Part shown: one piece after another, positions 42,822 through 49,480 of the stretch
How the letters are laid out: every line of letters starts with the position of its first letter
How positions within the stretch are numbered: the first letter of the stretch is position 1
Assembly (NCBI GenBank): GCA_027592785.1
Contig: JAQCLD010000023.1
Span: 1-49,480 of the forward strand
DNA length: 49,480 bases
Direction of reading: 5' to 3'
Source of the DNA: Acidobacteriota bacterium
Lineage (GTDB): Bacteria; Acidobacteriota; Terriglobia; Bryobacterales; UBA6623
Notes under the pieces: generated by a model
Database searches by the model: none
What the model was told of the DNA's origin: nothing
Seen by the model: only the letters and a program-made list of their open reading frames with translations
Translations under genes and position numbers: made by a program

Positions 42822-43939
42822 TGGCCTCCGACGCCGCAGAAGTAACGCTTAAGAAGACTCCACTGAACGCTGTTCACCGCTCCGCGGGAGCGCGGATGGT
42901 GGATTTTGGCGGCTGGGATATGCCGGTCGAGTACTCCGGCCTAGTCGCCGAACACCTAGCGGTCCGCCGGTCGGTCGGGCTGTTTGACGTCAGCCACATG
43001 GGCGAGATCGAAATCGCCGGGCCGCAAGCGCTTGATTTGGTCGAGCTCGCCACGTCGAACCGGGCAGCCAACCTTCAGGATGGGCAGGCTCAGTACAGCG
43101 GACTGCTGAACGAGCGAGGCGGATTCATCGACGACCTACTCGTTCATCGCTTCTCGGATGAGCGGTTCTTCCTGTGTGTGAATGCCGGCAACCAGGAGGC
43201 GGACTTCGAGCAGATCCAATCGTTGAATCAGTCGCCTGGGGCGGACGCCCAGTTCGTCAGCGATCGCTACGCGCAGATCGCCATTCAAGGGCCTAAGGGT
43301 CTGGCGACTCTACAGAAACTGACCGATACGCCGCTGGGCGACATTCGTTATTACTGGTTCACTGAAGGAAAGGTTTCAGGCGCGCCGGCGATCATTGCGC
43401 GAACGGGTTATACCGGCGAGCACGGCTTCGAGATCTACGTCGCTCCGGACGAAGCGGAGCGTTTGTGGAGCGAGCTGCTCAGGGCCGGCGCTGAGTACGA
43501 CATTCTTCCGTGTGGGCTGGGCTGCCGCAATACGCTGCGGCTGGAGGCGGCGATGGCGCTGCACGGCCACGAGATTAGCGAAGACATCACGCCGCTCGAA
43601 GCTGGTCTTGGCTGGATAGTCAAGCCGAATAAGGGCGACTTCGTAGGCCGCGACGCCTTACTCAAGCAGAAGCAAGACGGCGTGCCGCGCAAGCTCGTGG
43701 GATTTGAAATGAGAGGGCGGGGAATCGCTCGAGACGGCTACCATGTGATGAAGGGAGACGAGCAGATCGGCTTTGTAACCAGCGGATCGCCGGCGCCCTT
43801 CCTCGACAAGAACATCGGCATGGCGCTGTTGCAAATCGACGCCGCCAAGAGCGGCGGCATGATCGACATCCAAGTGCGCACCCGAGGGGTCGAGGCCGAG
43901 ATTGTGCCGCTGCCTTTCTACTCGCGAAAGAAGGACTGA
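42821..43939 (+). CDS. gcvT: Glycine cleavage T-protein (aminomethyltransferase)
   Basis: GcvT moves the aminomethyl group from lipoyl-GcvH to tetrahydrofolate, making methylene-THF and ammonia. The 372-residue protein has 'GGWDMPVEYSG', 'LFDVSHMGEIEI', 'YSGLLNERGGFIDDLLVHR' and 'ARTGYTGEHGFEIY', all standard. ATG at 42821 begins 'ASDAAEVTLKKTPLN'; a TTG 21 bp upstream is unlikely. First gene of gcvT-gcvH-gcvPA-gcvPB. Confidence 0.97.
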   Translation: MASDAAEVTLKKTPLNAVHRSAGARMVDFGGWDMPVEYSGLVAEHLAVRRSVGLFDVSHMGEIEIAGPQALDLVELATSNRAANLQDGQAQYSGLLNERGGFIDDLLVHRFSDERFFLCVNAGNQEADFEQIQSLNQSPGADAQFVSDRYAQIAIQGPKGLATLQKLTDTPLGDIRYYWFTEGKVSGAPAIIARTGYTGEHGFEIYVAPDEAERLWSELLRAGAEYDILPCGLGCRNTLRLEAAMALHGHEISEDITPLEAGLGWIVKPNKGDFVGRDALLKQKQDGVPRKLVGFEMRGRGIARDGYHVMKGDEQIGFVTSGSPAPFLDKNIGMALLQIDAAKSGGMIDIQVRTRGVEAEIVPLPFYSRKKD

Positions 43940-43949
43940 GAGACGAGTT

Positions 43950-44339
43950 ATGTATCCGAAGGACTACCGCTACACCAAGGAACACGAGTGGGTGCGCGTC
44001 GCCGGGGATGTCGCCACCATCGGCATCACATCCCATGCGCAGGATCAGCTTGGAGACGTCGTCTTCGTGGAGTTGCCTGCAGCGAATGCCAAACTGCACG
44101 CGGGGCAGACGTTCGGAACGGTTGAGTCCGTCAAAGCCGTCTCCGATATTTACTCTCCCATTAGCGGAGACGTTGTCGAGATCAACGAAGCGCTAATCGA
44201 TGCGCCCGAGAAGATCAACGAAGATCCGCACGGCGATGGCTGGCTGGTAAGGGCCAAGATGGCCAATAAAGCGGAGCTGGATTCGCTCATGTCGGCCGAG
44301 GACTACGAACAGTACATCGCAGCCGAGACGGAGTCCTAA
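43950..44339 (+). CDS. gcvH: Glycine cleavage H-protein
   Basis: The 129-residue lipoyl carrier of the glycine cleavage system. 'YTKEHEWVRV' is at the N terminus and Lys62 in 'VESVKAVSD' is the lipoylation site. 'ALIDAPEKINEDPHGDGWL' is typical. The ATG at 43950 is 10 bp after gcvT; upstream in-frame codons overlap gcvT and are not family sequence. Confidence 0.97.
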   Translation: MYPKDYRYTKEHEWVRVAGDVATIGITSHAQDQLGDVVFVELPAANAKLHAGQTFGTVESVKAVSDIYSPISGDVVEINEALIDAPEKINEDPHGDGWLVRAKMANKAELDSLMSAEDYEQYIAAETES

Positions 44340-44343
44340 TCGC

Positions 44344-45660
44344 TTGCGATATCTCCCTAAGAGCCCTCAAGAACGCCAAGAGATGTTGCGGTCGCTGGGT
44401 CACAGCGCGCCGGAAGGTCTGTTTGCCCATTTGCCGCCAGAGTCGCGGCTGAACCGCCCGTTGGATATTCCGGACGGAATCTCAGAGTACGAGATCATCG
44501 ACTACTTCAAGGCGCGGGCCGCTGAGGGAGCGGTCGATTATGCGTCGTTCCTCGGCGCCGGGTCGTATCGTCACTTTCGCCCGGTGGTTGTTGATTCGTT
44601 GGTCACCCGCGGAGAATTTCTCACCTCCTACACGCCGTATCAGGCCGAAATCTCACAAGGCGTGCTGACGGCGATCTTCGAGTTCCAGACGATGGTGGCG
44701 CAGCTCACCGGCATGGACGTAGCAAACGCTTCGATGTACGACGGTTCGACCGCGACGCCTGAAGCGGCCATGATGGCGATGCGCATCACACGACGCGATA
44801 AGCTGCTGGTGGCCGGATCGCTGCACCCGGAGTACAACGAGGTTCTCGACACGTACTTGAAACATCTCGAGGCGCCTCGGCAGCAGGTTAAATACGACCG
44901 CGAGAGCGGTCAGCTGGACTTGGCGGACTTGGAGTCGCAGCTCGACGATCAGACCGCCGCGCTGATCGTGCAGTCGCCGAACTTCTTCGGCATCATTGAG
45001 CAGATCGACGAGATCGCCGAGCGCGTACATCGCCACGGCGCGTTGCTGATCGTCATGTTTACCGAATCGGTAGCCATGGGCATCGTCAAGCCGCCGACGG
45101 CTGCCGATATCGTCGCCGGAGAGTTGCAGTCGTTTGCCCATCCGCCGTCGTTCGGCGGGCCTTCTTGCGGCGTGCTTGCCGCCAAAGGCAAGTTCATCCG
45201 CCAGATGCCGGGAAGACTAGCGGGTGAGACGGTCGACGCGGACGGAAGGCGGGCGTTTTGTCTGACGCTGTCAACTCGCGAGCAGTACATTCGCCGGGCC
45301 AAGGCGACGTCGAATATCTGCACCAATCAGGCCTTGGTCGCACTGATGGGGACGATCTACATGACGGTCTTCGGCAAGGCGGGTTTGAGAGAGCTGGCTG
45401 AGCAGAACATCGCCAAGGCGCGCTACTTGGAATCTGTTCTTCGGGACAAAGGAGCGAAGCTTGAGTTCACCGGACCGTACTTCAACGAGTTTGTCGTTCG
45501 TCCTATGCAGGGCGCGGCGGCTGACGTGAACAAGCGCGCACTAGCGAAAAATGTTGTCGGCGGATTTGAGCTGAGCGGGCCGCTTGAGGGCGCGATGTTG
45601 GTATGCGCGACGGAGATGAACCGTCGCGAAGAGATGGATCGTTTCGCTGAAGCGTTCTGA
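44344..45660 (+). CDS. gcvPA: Glycine dehydrogenase (decarboxylating) subunit 1
   Basis: The N-terminal half of a split P-protein, which decarboxylates glycine and loads the aminomethyl group on GcvH. The 438-residue protein has 'YQAEISQGVLTAIFEFQTMV', 'YDGSTATPEAAMMAMRITRR' and 'PPSFGGPSCGVLA'. Start appears to be TTG at 44344, five bases after the gcvH stop codon, with GGAG about 10 bp upstream. Followed by gcvPB after 12 bp. Confidence 0.95.
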   Translation: MRYLPKSPQERQEMLRSLGHSAPEGLFAHLPPESRLNRPLDIPDGISEYEIIDYFKARAAEGAVDYASFLGAGSYRHFRPVVVDSLVTRGEFLTSYTPYQAEISQGVLTAIFEFQTMVAQLTGMDVANASMYDGSTATPEAAMMAMRITRRDKLLVAGSLHPEYNEVLDTYLKHLEAPRQQVKYDRESGQLDLADLESQLDDQTAALIVQSPNFFGIIEQIDEIAERVHRHGALLIVMFTESVAMGIVKPPTAADIVAGELQSFAHPPSFGGPSCGVLAAKGKFIRQMPGRLAGETVDADGRRAFCLTLSTREQYIRRAKATSNICTNQALVALMGTIYMTVFGKAGLRELAEQNIAKARYLESVLRDKGAKLEFTGPYFNEFVVRPMQGAAADVNKRALAKNVVGGFELSGPLEGAMLVCATEMNRREEMDRFAEAF

Positions 45661-45672
45661 GCTGGTGCAGCC

Positions 45673-47160
45673 ATGATTAAGAAAGTAAGACCGCACCAAA
45701 CCCAGAACGAACCGCTGATCTTCGAGCGCTCATCTCCCGGCAAGTTTGGCTATCAGCTGCCAGAGCTTGACGTTCCCGTTGTGGATCCGCAGACCGCGCT
45801 CGGTGCAGCGAACGTGCGCACTGAGATACCGCACTTCCCTGAAGTGAGCGAAGTGGACGTGATTCGCCACTACACCCGTTTGTCGACGTGGAACTACGCG
45901 ATCGACCTCGGGCTCTATCCGTTGGGCTCGTGCACGATGAAGTACAACCCGCGAGTTAACGAGTTCGTCGCGCGGCTCGATGGCATCGCCTGGGCGCATC
46001 CGTACCAGCCGCAACAACTGGCACAAGGCGCCTTGCGGATACAGCATGACCTGGAGATGTACCTGGCCGAGATCACCGGCATGGACGCGGTGACGCTGCA
46101 ACCGGCCGCCGGAGCTCATGGGGAACTGACCGGCATCCTGATGATCCGGGCCTATCTCGAAGCGCAAGGCGACGCGCGCAAGACCGTCCTCATTCCCGAC
46201 TCCGCACACGGCACGAACCCGGCCACGGCTGCCATGGCAGGGTACGAAGTGAAGGAAATTCCTTCCAACGCGCGCGGGCTGATCGACTTCGCAGCTTTGG
46301 AAGCGGCCGTCGACGACAGCACGGCGGCCTTGATGATGACCAACCCGAACACGGTCGGCATTTTCGAAGAGGACATCGCCAAGGTGGCGGAGTTGCTTCA
46401 CTCGCGAGGCGCCCAGCTCTACATGGACGGCGCCAACATGAACGCGCTCGTTGGTTGGGCGCGGCCCGGCGACTTCGGCGTCGACGTCATGCACCTGAAC
46501 TTGCACAAGACGTTCTCGACGCCCCACGGCGGCGGCGGACCTGGCGCGGGCCCGGTTGCCGTCAAAGAGCACTTGACGCCGCATCTGCCGCTGCCGCGTG
46601 TGGTGAAAGACGGCGAGACGTACACGGCGATTACCCAGGCTGCAGGGTCAATCGGACGCGTCCGCGCATTCTACGGCAACTTCGGCGTGCTGGTGCGGGC
46701 GCTCGCCTACACCTTGGCGCACGGCGGTAACGGCCTCAAGAACGCCACCCTCGACGCGGTGTTGAACGCCAACTACATCCGCAAGGGCATCGAAGATCTG
46801 TATCACTTGCCGTATGAGTCGCCGGCGATGCACGAAGTGGTCTTCTCCGATCAGAGGCAGACCAAGCAGGGCATCAAGACCGGTGACATCGCCAAGCGCT
46901 TGATCGATTACGGTTTCCATCCCTACACGGTGAGCTTTCCGCTGATCGTGCACGGCGCGCTGATGATTGAGCCGACCGAGACGGAGAGTCGCCAGGAACT
47001 GGACCTGTTTATCGATGCGATGCGCTCGATTGCAGCCGAGGCCGAGGCGGATCCGGAACTGGTCCGCGGCGCGCCGCATTCGACACGTACGAGTCGCGTG
47101 AACGAGACGCAGGCGGCCCGCAATCCGATCGTCAAGTGGGAGCCTCCCGCATCCCAATAA
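45673..47160 (+). CDS. gcvPB: Glycine dehydrogenase (decarboxylating) subunit 2
   Basis: The catalytic, PLP-binding half of the split P-protein. The 495-residue protein has 'LYPLGSCTMKYNP', 'DSAHGTNPATAAMAG' and the PLP lysine Lys279 in 'NLHKTFSTPHGGGGPG'. The C-terminal tail (residues about 465-495) is longer than the core fold needs. Last gene of the operon; L-protein and lipoylation genes are elsewhere. Confidence 0.96.
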   Translation: MIKKVRPHQTQNEPLIFERSSPGKFGYQLPELDVPVVDPQTALGAANVRTEIPHFPEVSEVDVIRHYTRLSTWNYAIDLGLYPLGSCTMKYNPRVNEFVARLDGIAWAHPYQPQQLAQGALRIQHDLEMYLAEITGMDAVTLQPAAGAHGELTGILMIRAYLEAQGDARKTVLIPDSAHGTNPATAAMAGYEVKEIPSNARGLIDFAALEAAVDDSTAALMMTNPNTVGIFEEDIAKVAELLHSRGAQLYMDGANMNALVGWARPGDFGVDVMHLNLHKTFSTPHGGGGPGAGPVAVKEHLTPHLPLPRVVKDGETYTAITQAAGSIGRVRAFYGNFGVLVRALAYTLAHGGNGLKNATLDAVLNANYIRKGIEDLYHLPYESPAMHEVVFSDQRQTKQGIKTGDIAKRLIDYGFHPYTVSFPLIVHGALMIEPTETESRQELDLFIDAMRSIAAEAEADPELVRGAPHSTRTSRVNETQAARNPIVKWEPPASQ

Positions 47161-47200
47161 ATCCGCCGAGCGCCTCGGGTTCTATACACTGTGGGCTTCG

Positions 47201-49126
47201 ATGAGACGTGATCTGCTCATCCTGCTGGGCCTCGTCCTGCTGCTGCGCCTGCCGTTCATCGCCCAGCCAATTCAGGGCGATGATGTTTTCTATCTGCTCT
47301 TCGCCAACAACGCGTTGGCCGATCCGCTGCATCCGCTGCAAACCAGCTTTCGCCTGCAGGGAGAGGTCGTTTGGGGCGCGGGACACACACGGCCTCCTGG
47401 AGTCGCTTGGACGTTAGCGCCGCTATTGGGCGCGATGGGCGGCGTGCGTGAGATTCCGCTCCACGTGGCCTACATCGGGTTCTCTCTGCTCGCCGTCTTC
47501 TCGGTGTACTTCTTGGCGCGGCGGTTCACCGAACGACCTTTGTGGGCCGCGTTGATCTTCGCCTCTGTCCCCGCCTTTGTGGTCAACGGCAACAAGTTGG
47601 AGTCGGACGTTCCCTTGCTGGCATTCATTGCGCTGGGCGGGGCTCTGCTAGTGCATCGCCGATATGTCCTATCTGCCGCGGCGATGGCCGTGGGTGCTTT
47701 TTTCGGCTATCAGATCGTATTCCTTGTTCCGGTATTCGCGCACTGGACTTGGTTTCGCGACCGGGCCCGCGCGACAGCTTGGCTAGCGGTATTCGCGGCT
47801 CCGGCCGCCCTTGTGCTGTGGCAACTGGCTGAACGGGCTGCAGCCGGCTCCGCGCCGGTCGAGGCCCTCGCGGCGTACGCGCAGAGTTACGACCTGTTGA
47901 TGGCGGAGCGTAAGATCCGCAGCGCCGCCGCGCTCGTCGGCCACTTGGGATTCATGGTGTCTCCGCTGTTGATCGGCGTAGGCTGGCTCTGGCGCGGTCC
48001 GGCATCGATGCGGATCGCCTCATTGGGCGGCGTCGCGGCGGGACTCTCTCTGGCGGGTTATACCTTTGGCGAGCGCGCGCTGTATGCCGTGGCTGTTGGA
48101 TGCGCCTGTGCCGTACTGGGGCTCGCCCTGCGGCTCGTCGCACAACAGCGCGAAGAGGATGAAGGTTTCTTGGAGGCGTGGGTACTGCTCTGCTTCGCCG
48201 GCGCCCTGGCGCTTTTCTACGCTGGTTCGGCCCGCTATCTGCTTCCCCTGGCTCCTGCCCTGGCGGTCCTCGCGGCGCAACGTGTCTCATCGAGGGCCTG
48301 GCTCGCGGCGGGCGTGGGCTGCAACCTAGCCTTGGGGCTGGCGCTGGCAGGGGCGGAGTATAGCTACGCGGCGCAATACAAGTCCTTCGCAGCCGAACTA
48401 GCTCACGACGTCGCGGGCAAACGCATCTGGACCAACGGCGACTGGGGCTTGCGCTACTACCTGGGCCAACTCGGAGGCGAGCCCGTGCTTGCCAACCAAC
48501 AACTCCCCGGCGGCTCGGTCTTCGTCACCAGCGAACTCTCCGCGGCGATTCCGATCGGATTCTCCGGCTCACGCCAACCCATCCTGACTCGGGAGGTTGC
48601 GACAGGATTCATCCCTTTGCGGACGATCGGCCGCGGCTCGGGATCCGGCTATTCCTCCAGCGAATTCGGCGTGCTGCCTTTCGGCGTGGGAGGCGGCGTG
48701 ATTGACCGGCTGGAAGCCGACGAATTGGGTTTGCCGGATCCAACGGACGGGTATCTGCTGATGAATTCGCCGGCGGCGGCGAAGCAGTTATTGTCGGGGT
48801 TCTACGAGGTTCAGAGCGACGCTTGGCGCTGGATGGGGCCGAGCGGTTCGGCCATGTTGGCGATTCCCGAGTCGGTCGAGAGCTTTAGATTGGATCTCTA
48901 CGTGCCCGATAATTCGCCGGCGAGGCAGCTGAGAGTTGAGGCGGGAGGCCGCTTGCTGCTCGAGCGAACCTTGGACGGTCCTGGCGGCCACGTCATCGAA
49001 GCGCCAATTCAGCGGCCTCCGGGCGACGCTGCCCGAATCGTCGTTCGCGCCCAGCCTGCCTTCTTTCCGCCCGGCGACGAACGAGAGTTGAGCATCGTGG
49101 TCAACTCCTTCGGCTTTCAACCCTAG
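47201..49126 (+). CDS. GT39-like membrane glycosyltransferase
   Basis: A 641-residue protein with about ten hydrophobic segments in the first 400 residues and a soluble C-terminal part. The first extracytoplasmic loop carries the acidic pair in 'QGDDVFYLLFANNA' (about 25-38), the position of the catalytic acid in GT-C / PMT-type enzymes, and 'TRPPGVAWTLAPLLG' follows. These enzymes transfer sugars from polyprenyl-phosphate donors to protein or lipid A. The C-terminal domain (about 420-641), with beta-rich 'LRVEAGGRLLLERTLDG', is not a standard part. TATACA at about 47183 may be a -10. Confidence 0.7.
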   Translation: MRRDLLILLGLVLLLRLPFIAQPIQGDDVFYLLFANNALADPLHPLQTSFRLQGEVVWGAGHTRPPGVAWTLAPLLGAMGGVREIPLHVAYIGFSLLAVFSVYFLARRFTERPLWAALIFASVPAFVVNGNKLESDVPLLAFIALGGALLVHRRYVLSAAAMAVGAFFGYQIVFLVPVFAHWTWFRDRARATAWLAVFAAPAALVLWQLAERAAAGSAPVEALAAYAQSYDLLMAERKIRSAAALVGHLGFMVSPLLIGVGWLWRGPASMRIASLGGVAAGLSLAGYTFGERALYAVAVGCACAVLGLALRLVAQQREEDEGFLEAWVLLCFAGALALFYAGSARYLLPLAPALAVLAAQRVSSRAWLAAGVGCNLALGLALAGAEYSYAAQYKSFAAELAHDVAGKRIWTNGDWGLRYYLGQLGGEPVLANQQLPGGSVFVTSELSAAIPIGFSGSRQPILTREVATGFIPLRTIGRGSGSGYSSSEFGVLPFGVGGGVIDRLEADELGLPDPTDGYLLMNSPAAAKQLLSGFYEVQSDAWRWMGPSGSAMLAIPESVESFRLDLYVPDNSPARQLRVEAGGRLLLERTLDGPGGHVIEAPIQRPPGDAARIVVRAQPAFFPPGDERELSIVVNSFGFQP

Positions 49127-49137
49127 CTAAAAGTCAA

Positions 49138-49161
49138 GGGCGGACCCTGAAAGGGCCGCCC
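49138..49161. terminator. Terminator hairpin between convergent genes
   Basis: GGGCGG-A-CCCT-GAA-AGGG-CCGCCC: ten paired bases with one bulged A and a GAA loop. On the minus strand it is followed by TTGACTTTT, so it probably ends the pilin transcript; it also sits 12 bp after the glycosyltransferase stop. Confidence 0.75.
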
Positions 49162-49191
49162 CGAGAAGTATCCAACGCTTATAGAAAGCGC

Positions 49192-49380
49192 TTACGCAGC
49201 GGCGGCGACGGAAACAACCGAAGCCATGCGGCTGAAGATGGTCGAGATGCTGTCGGAGATGCCCGGCAACAGAGCACCGGCGGCGACGGCGATAAAGCCG
49301 GCGAGCAGCGCGTACTCAACCATGTCCTGACCTTTACGGTTCTGGACTAGACGAACGATCAATTGCTGAATCTTAAGCAT
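49192..49380 (-). CDS. Flp/Fap-type type IVb pilin
   Basis: A 62-residue pilin of the tight-adherence (Tad) system: a short basic leader, then the processing motif region 'GQDMVEYALLAGFIAV' with the conserved Glu at +5-type spacing and a long hydrophobic helix, and an Ala-rich C-terminal end. The ATG at 49380 has GGAG upstream; ten extra in-frame codons further up are unlikely. The tad assembly genes would lie beyond the right edge of the window. Confidence 0.88.
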   Translation of the reverse strand: MLKIQQLIVRLVQNRKGQDMVEYALLAGFIAVAAGALLPGISDSISTIFSRMASVVSVAAAA

Positions 49381-49480
49381 GTGTTTTTCTCCAAGGTAGA
49401 TGTAGTTCAAGCCCGGATTTCCGATTTGACGTCTGACCGCTAACCAACCCAGCGCTCTCGGCGCCCTTACAGATGCGGGT

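Noticed and set aside
1-49480. Prophage, insertion sequence, toxin-antitoxin or defence system.
   Set aside because: No transposase, integrase, capsid, nuclease-helicase or small paired toxin genes were seen; the dispersed repeats are the only mobile-like feature.

Overview
The window looks like chromosome of an Acidobacteriota bacterium, most likely Bryobacterales (Candidatus Solibacter / Bryobacter relatives). Two proteins (near 13.3-15.0 kb and 26.7-28.9 kb) end in the Ig-like C-terminal domain (TIGR03437) that is typical of Solibacter-type genomes. The cell is diderm (LptF/LptG permease, lipoproteins, an outer-membrane barrel gene), flagellated and GC-rich. It uses GTG and TTG starts often. 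Gene density is high, and several convergent pairs nearly abut.

Layout. 1-5.3 kb (minus): a LOG-family phosphoribohydrolase, a ThuA-domain secreted protein, and a permease with a fused MFS/spermidine-synthase-like protein. 5.5-8.3 kb (plus): uvrA. 8.3-11.9 kb (minus): two YceI paralogues flanking a broken CBM9/DUF5916 outer-membrane gene. 12-15.7 kb: YqeY-like protein (plus), TerC family, a TIGR03437 protein and a DinB-family protein. 15.7-17.6 kb (minus): a 2-hydroxyacid dehydrogenase and a PfkB kinase with an early in-frame TAG. 17.7-21.9 kb (minus): a late flagellar operon flgM-flgN-flgK-flgL behind a near-consensus sigma-28 promoter. 22-26.6 kb: a repeat-rich intergenic region, DUF4159 protein, fatty acid desaturase (plus), a 39-bp tandem repeat array, hemQ, and a Sel1-repeat lipoprotein with an in-frame TAG. 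26.7-28.9 kb: a seven-bladed FG-GAP protein with a frameshift. 29.1-31.5 kb: a single-chain LptF-LptG. 31.7-36.4 kb: GDPD (plus), then BON, era, corC/hlyC, ybeY, phoH (minus). 36.4-42.7 kb (minus): panE-like, PilZ, orphan LolD-like ATPase, LolA-like lipoprotein, an unknown protein, mltG, ruvX, and a tandem UspA. 42.8-47.2 kb (plus): the glycine cleavage operon gcvT-gcvH-gcvPA-gcvPB. The end holds a GT39-like membrane glycosyltransferase (plus), a terminator hairpin and a Flp pilin (minus).

Most of the window is core metabolism and envelope biology in ordinary clusters. I did not find a defence system, prophage, CRISPR array, tRNA or rRNA. The most unusual points are: (i) four accessory genes between 9 and 29 kb carry five lesions (three in-frame stops, two one-base deletions), while the housekeeping genes are clean; (ii) FlgK and FlgL carry the same inserted two-motif domain; (iii) a 39-bp tandem array and a dispersed palindromic element sit in intergenic DNA; (iv) a perfect inverted repeat overlaps the gcvT start codon; (v) LptF and LptG are fused. 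All functions are inferred from sequence motifs read by eye; no database search was run.
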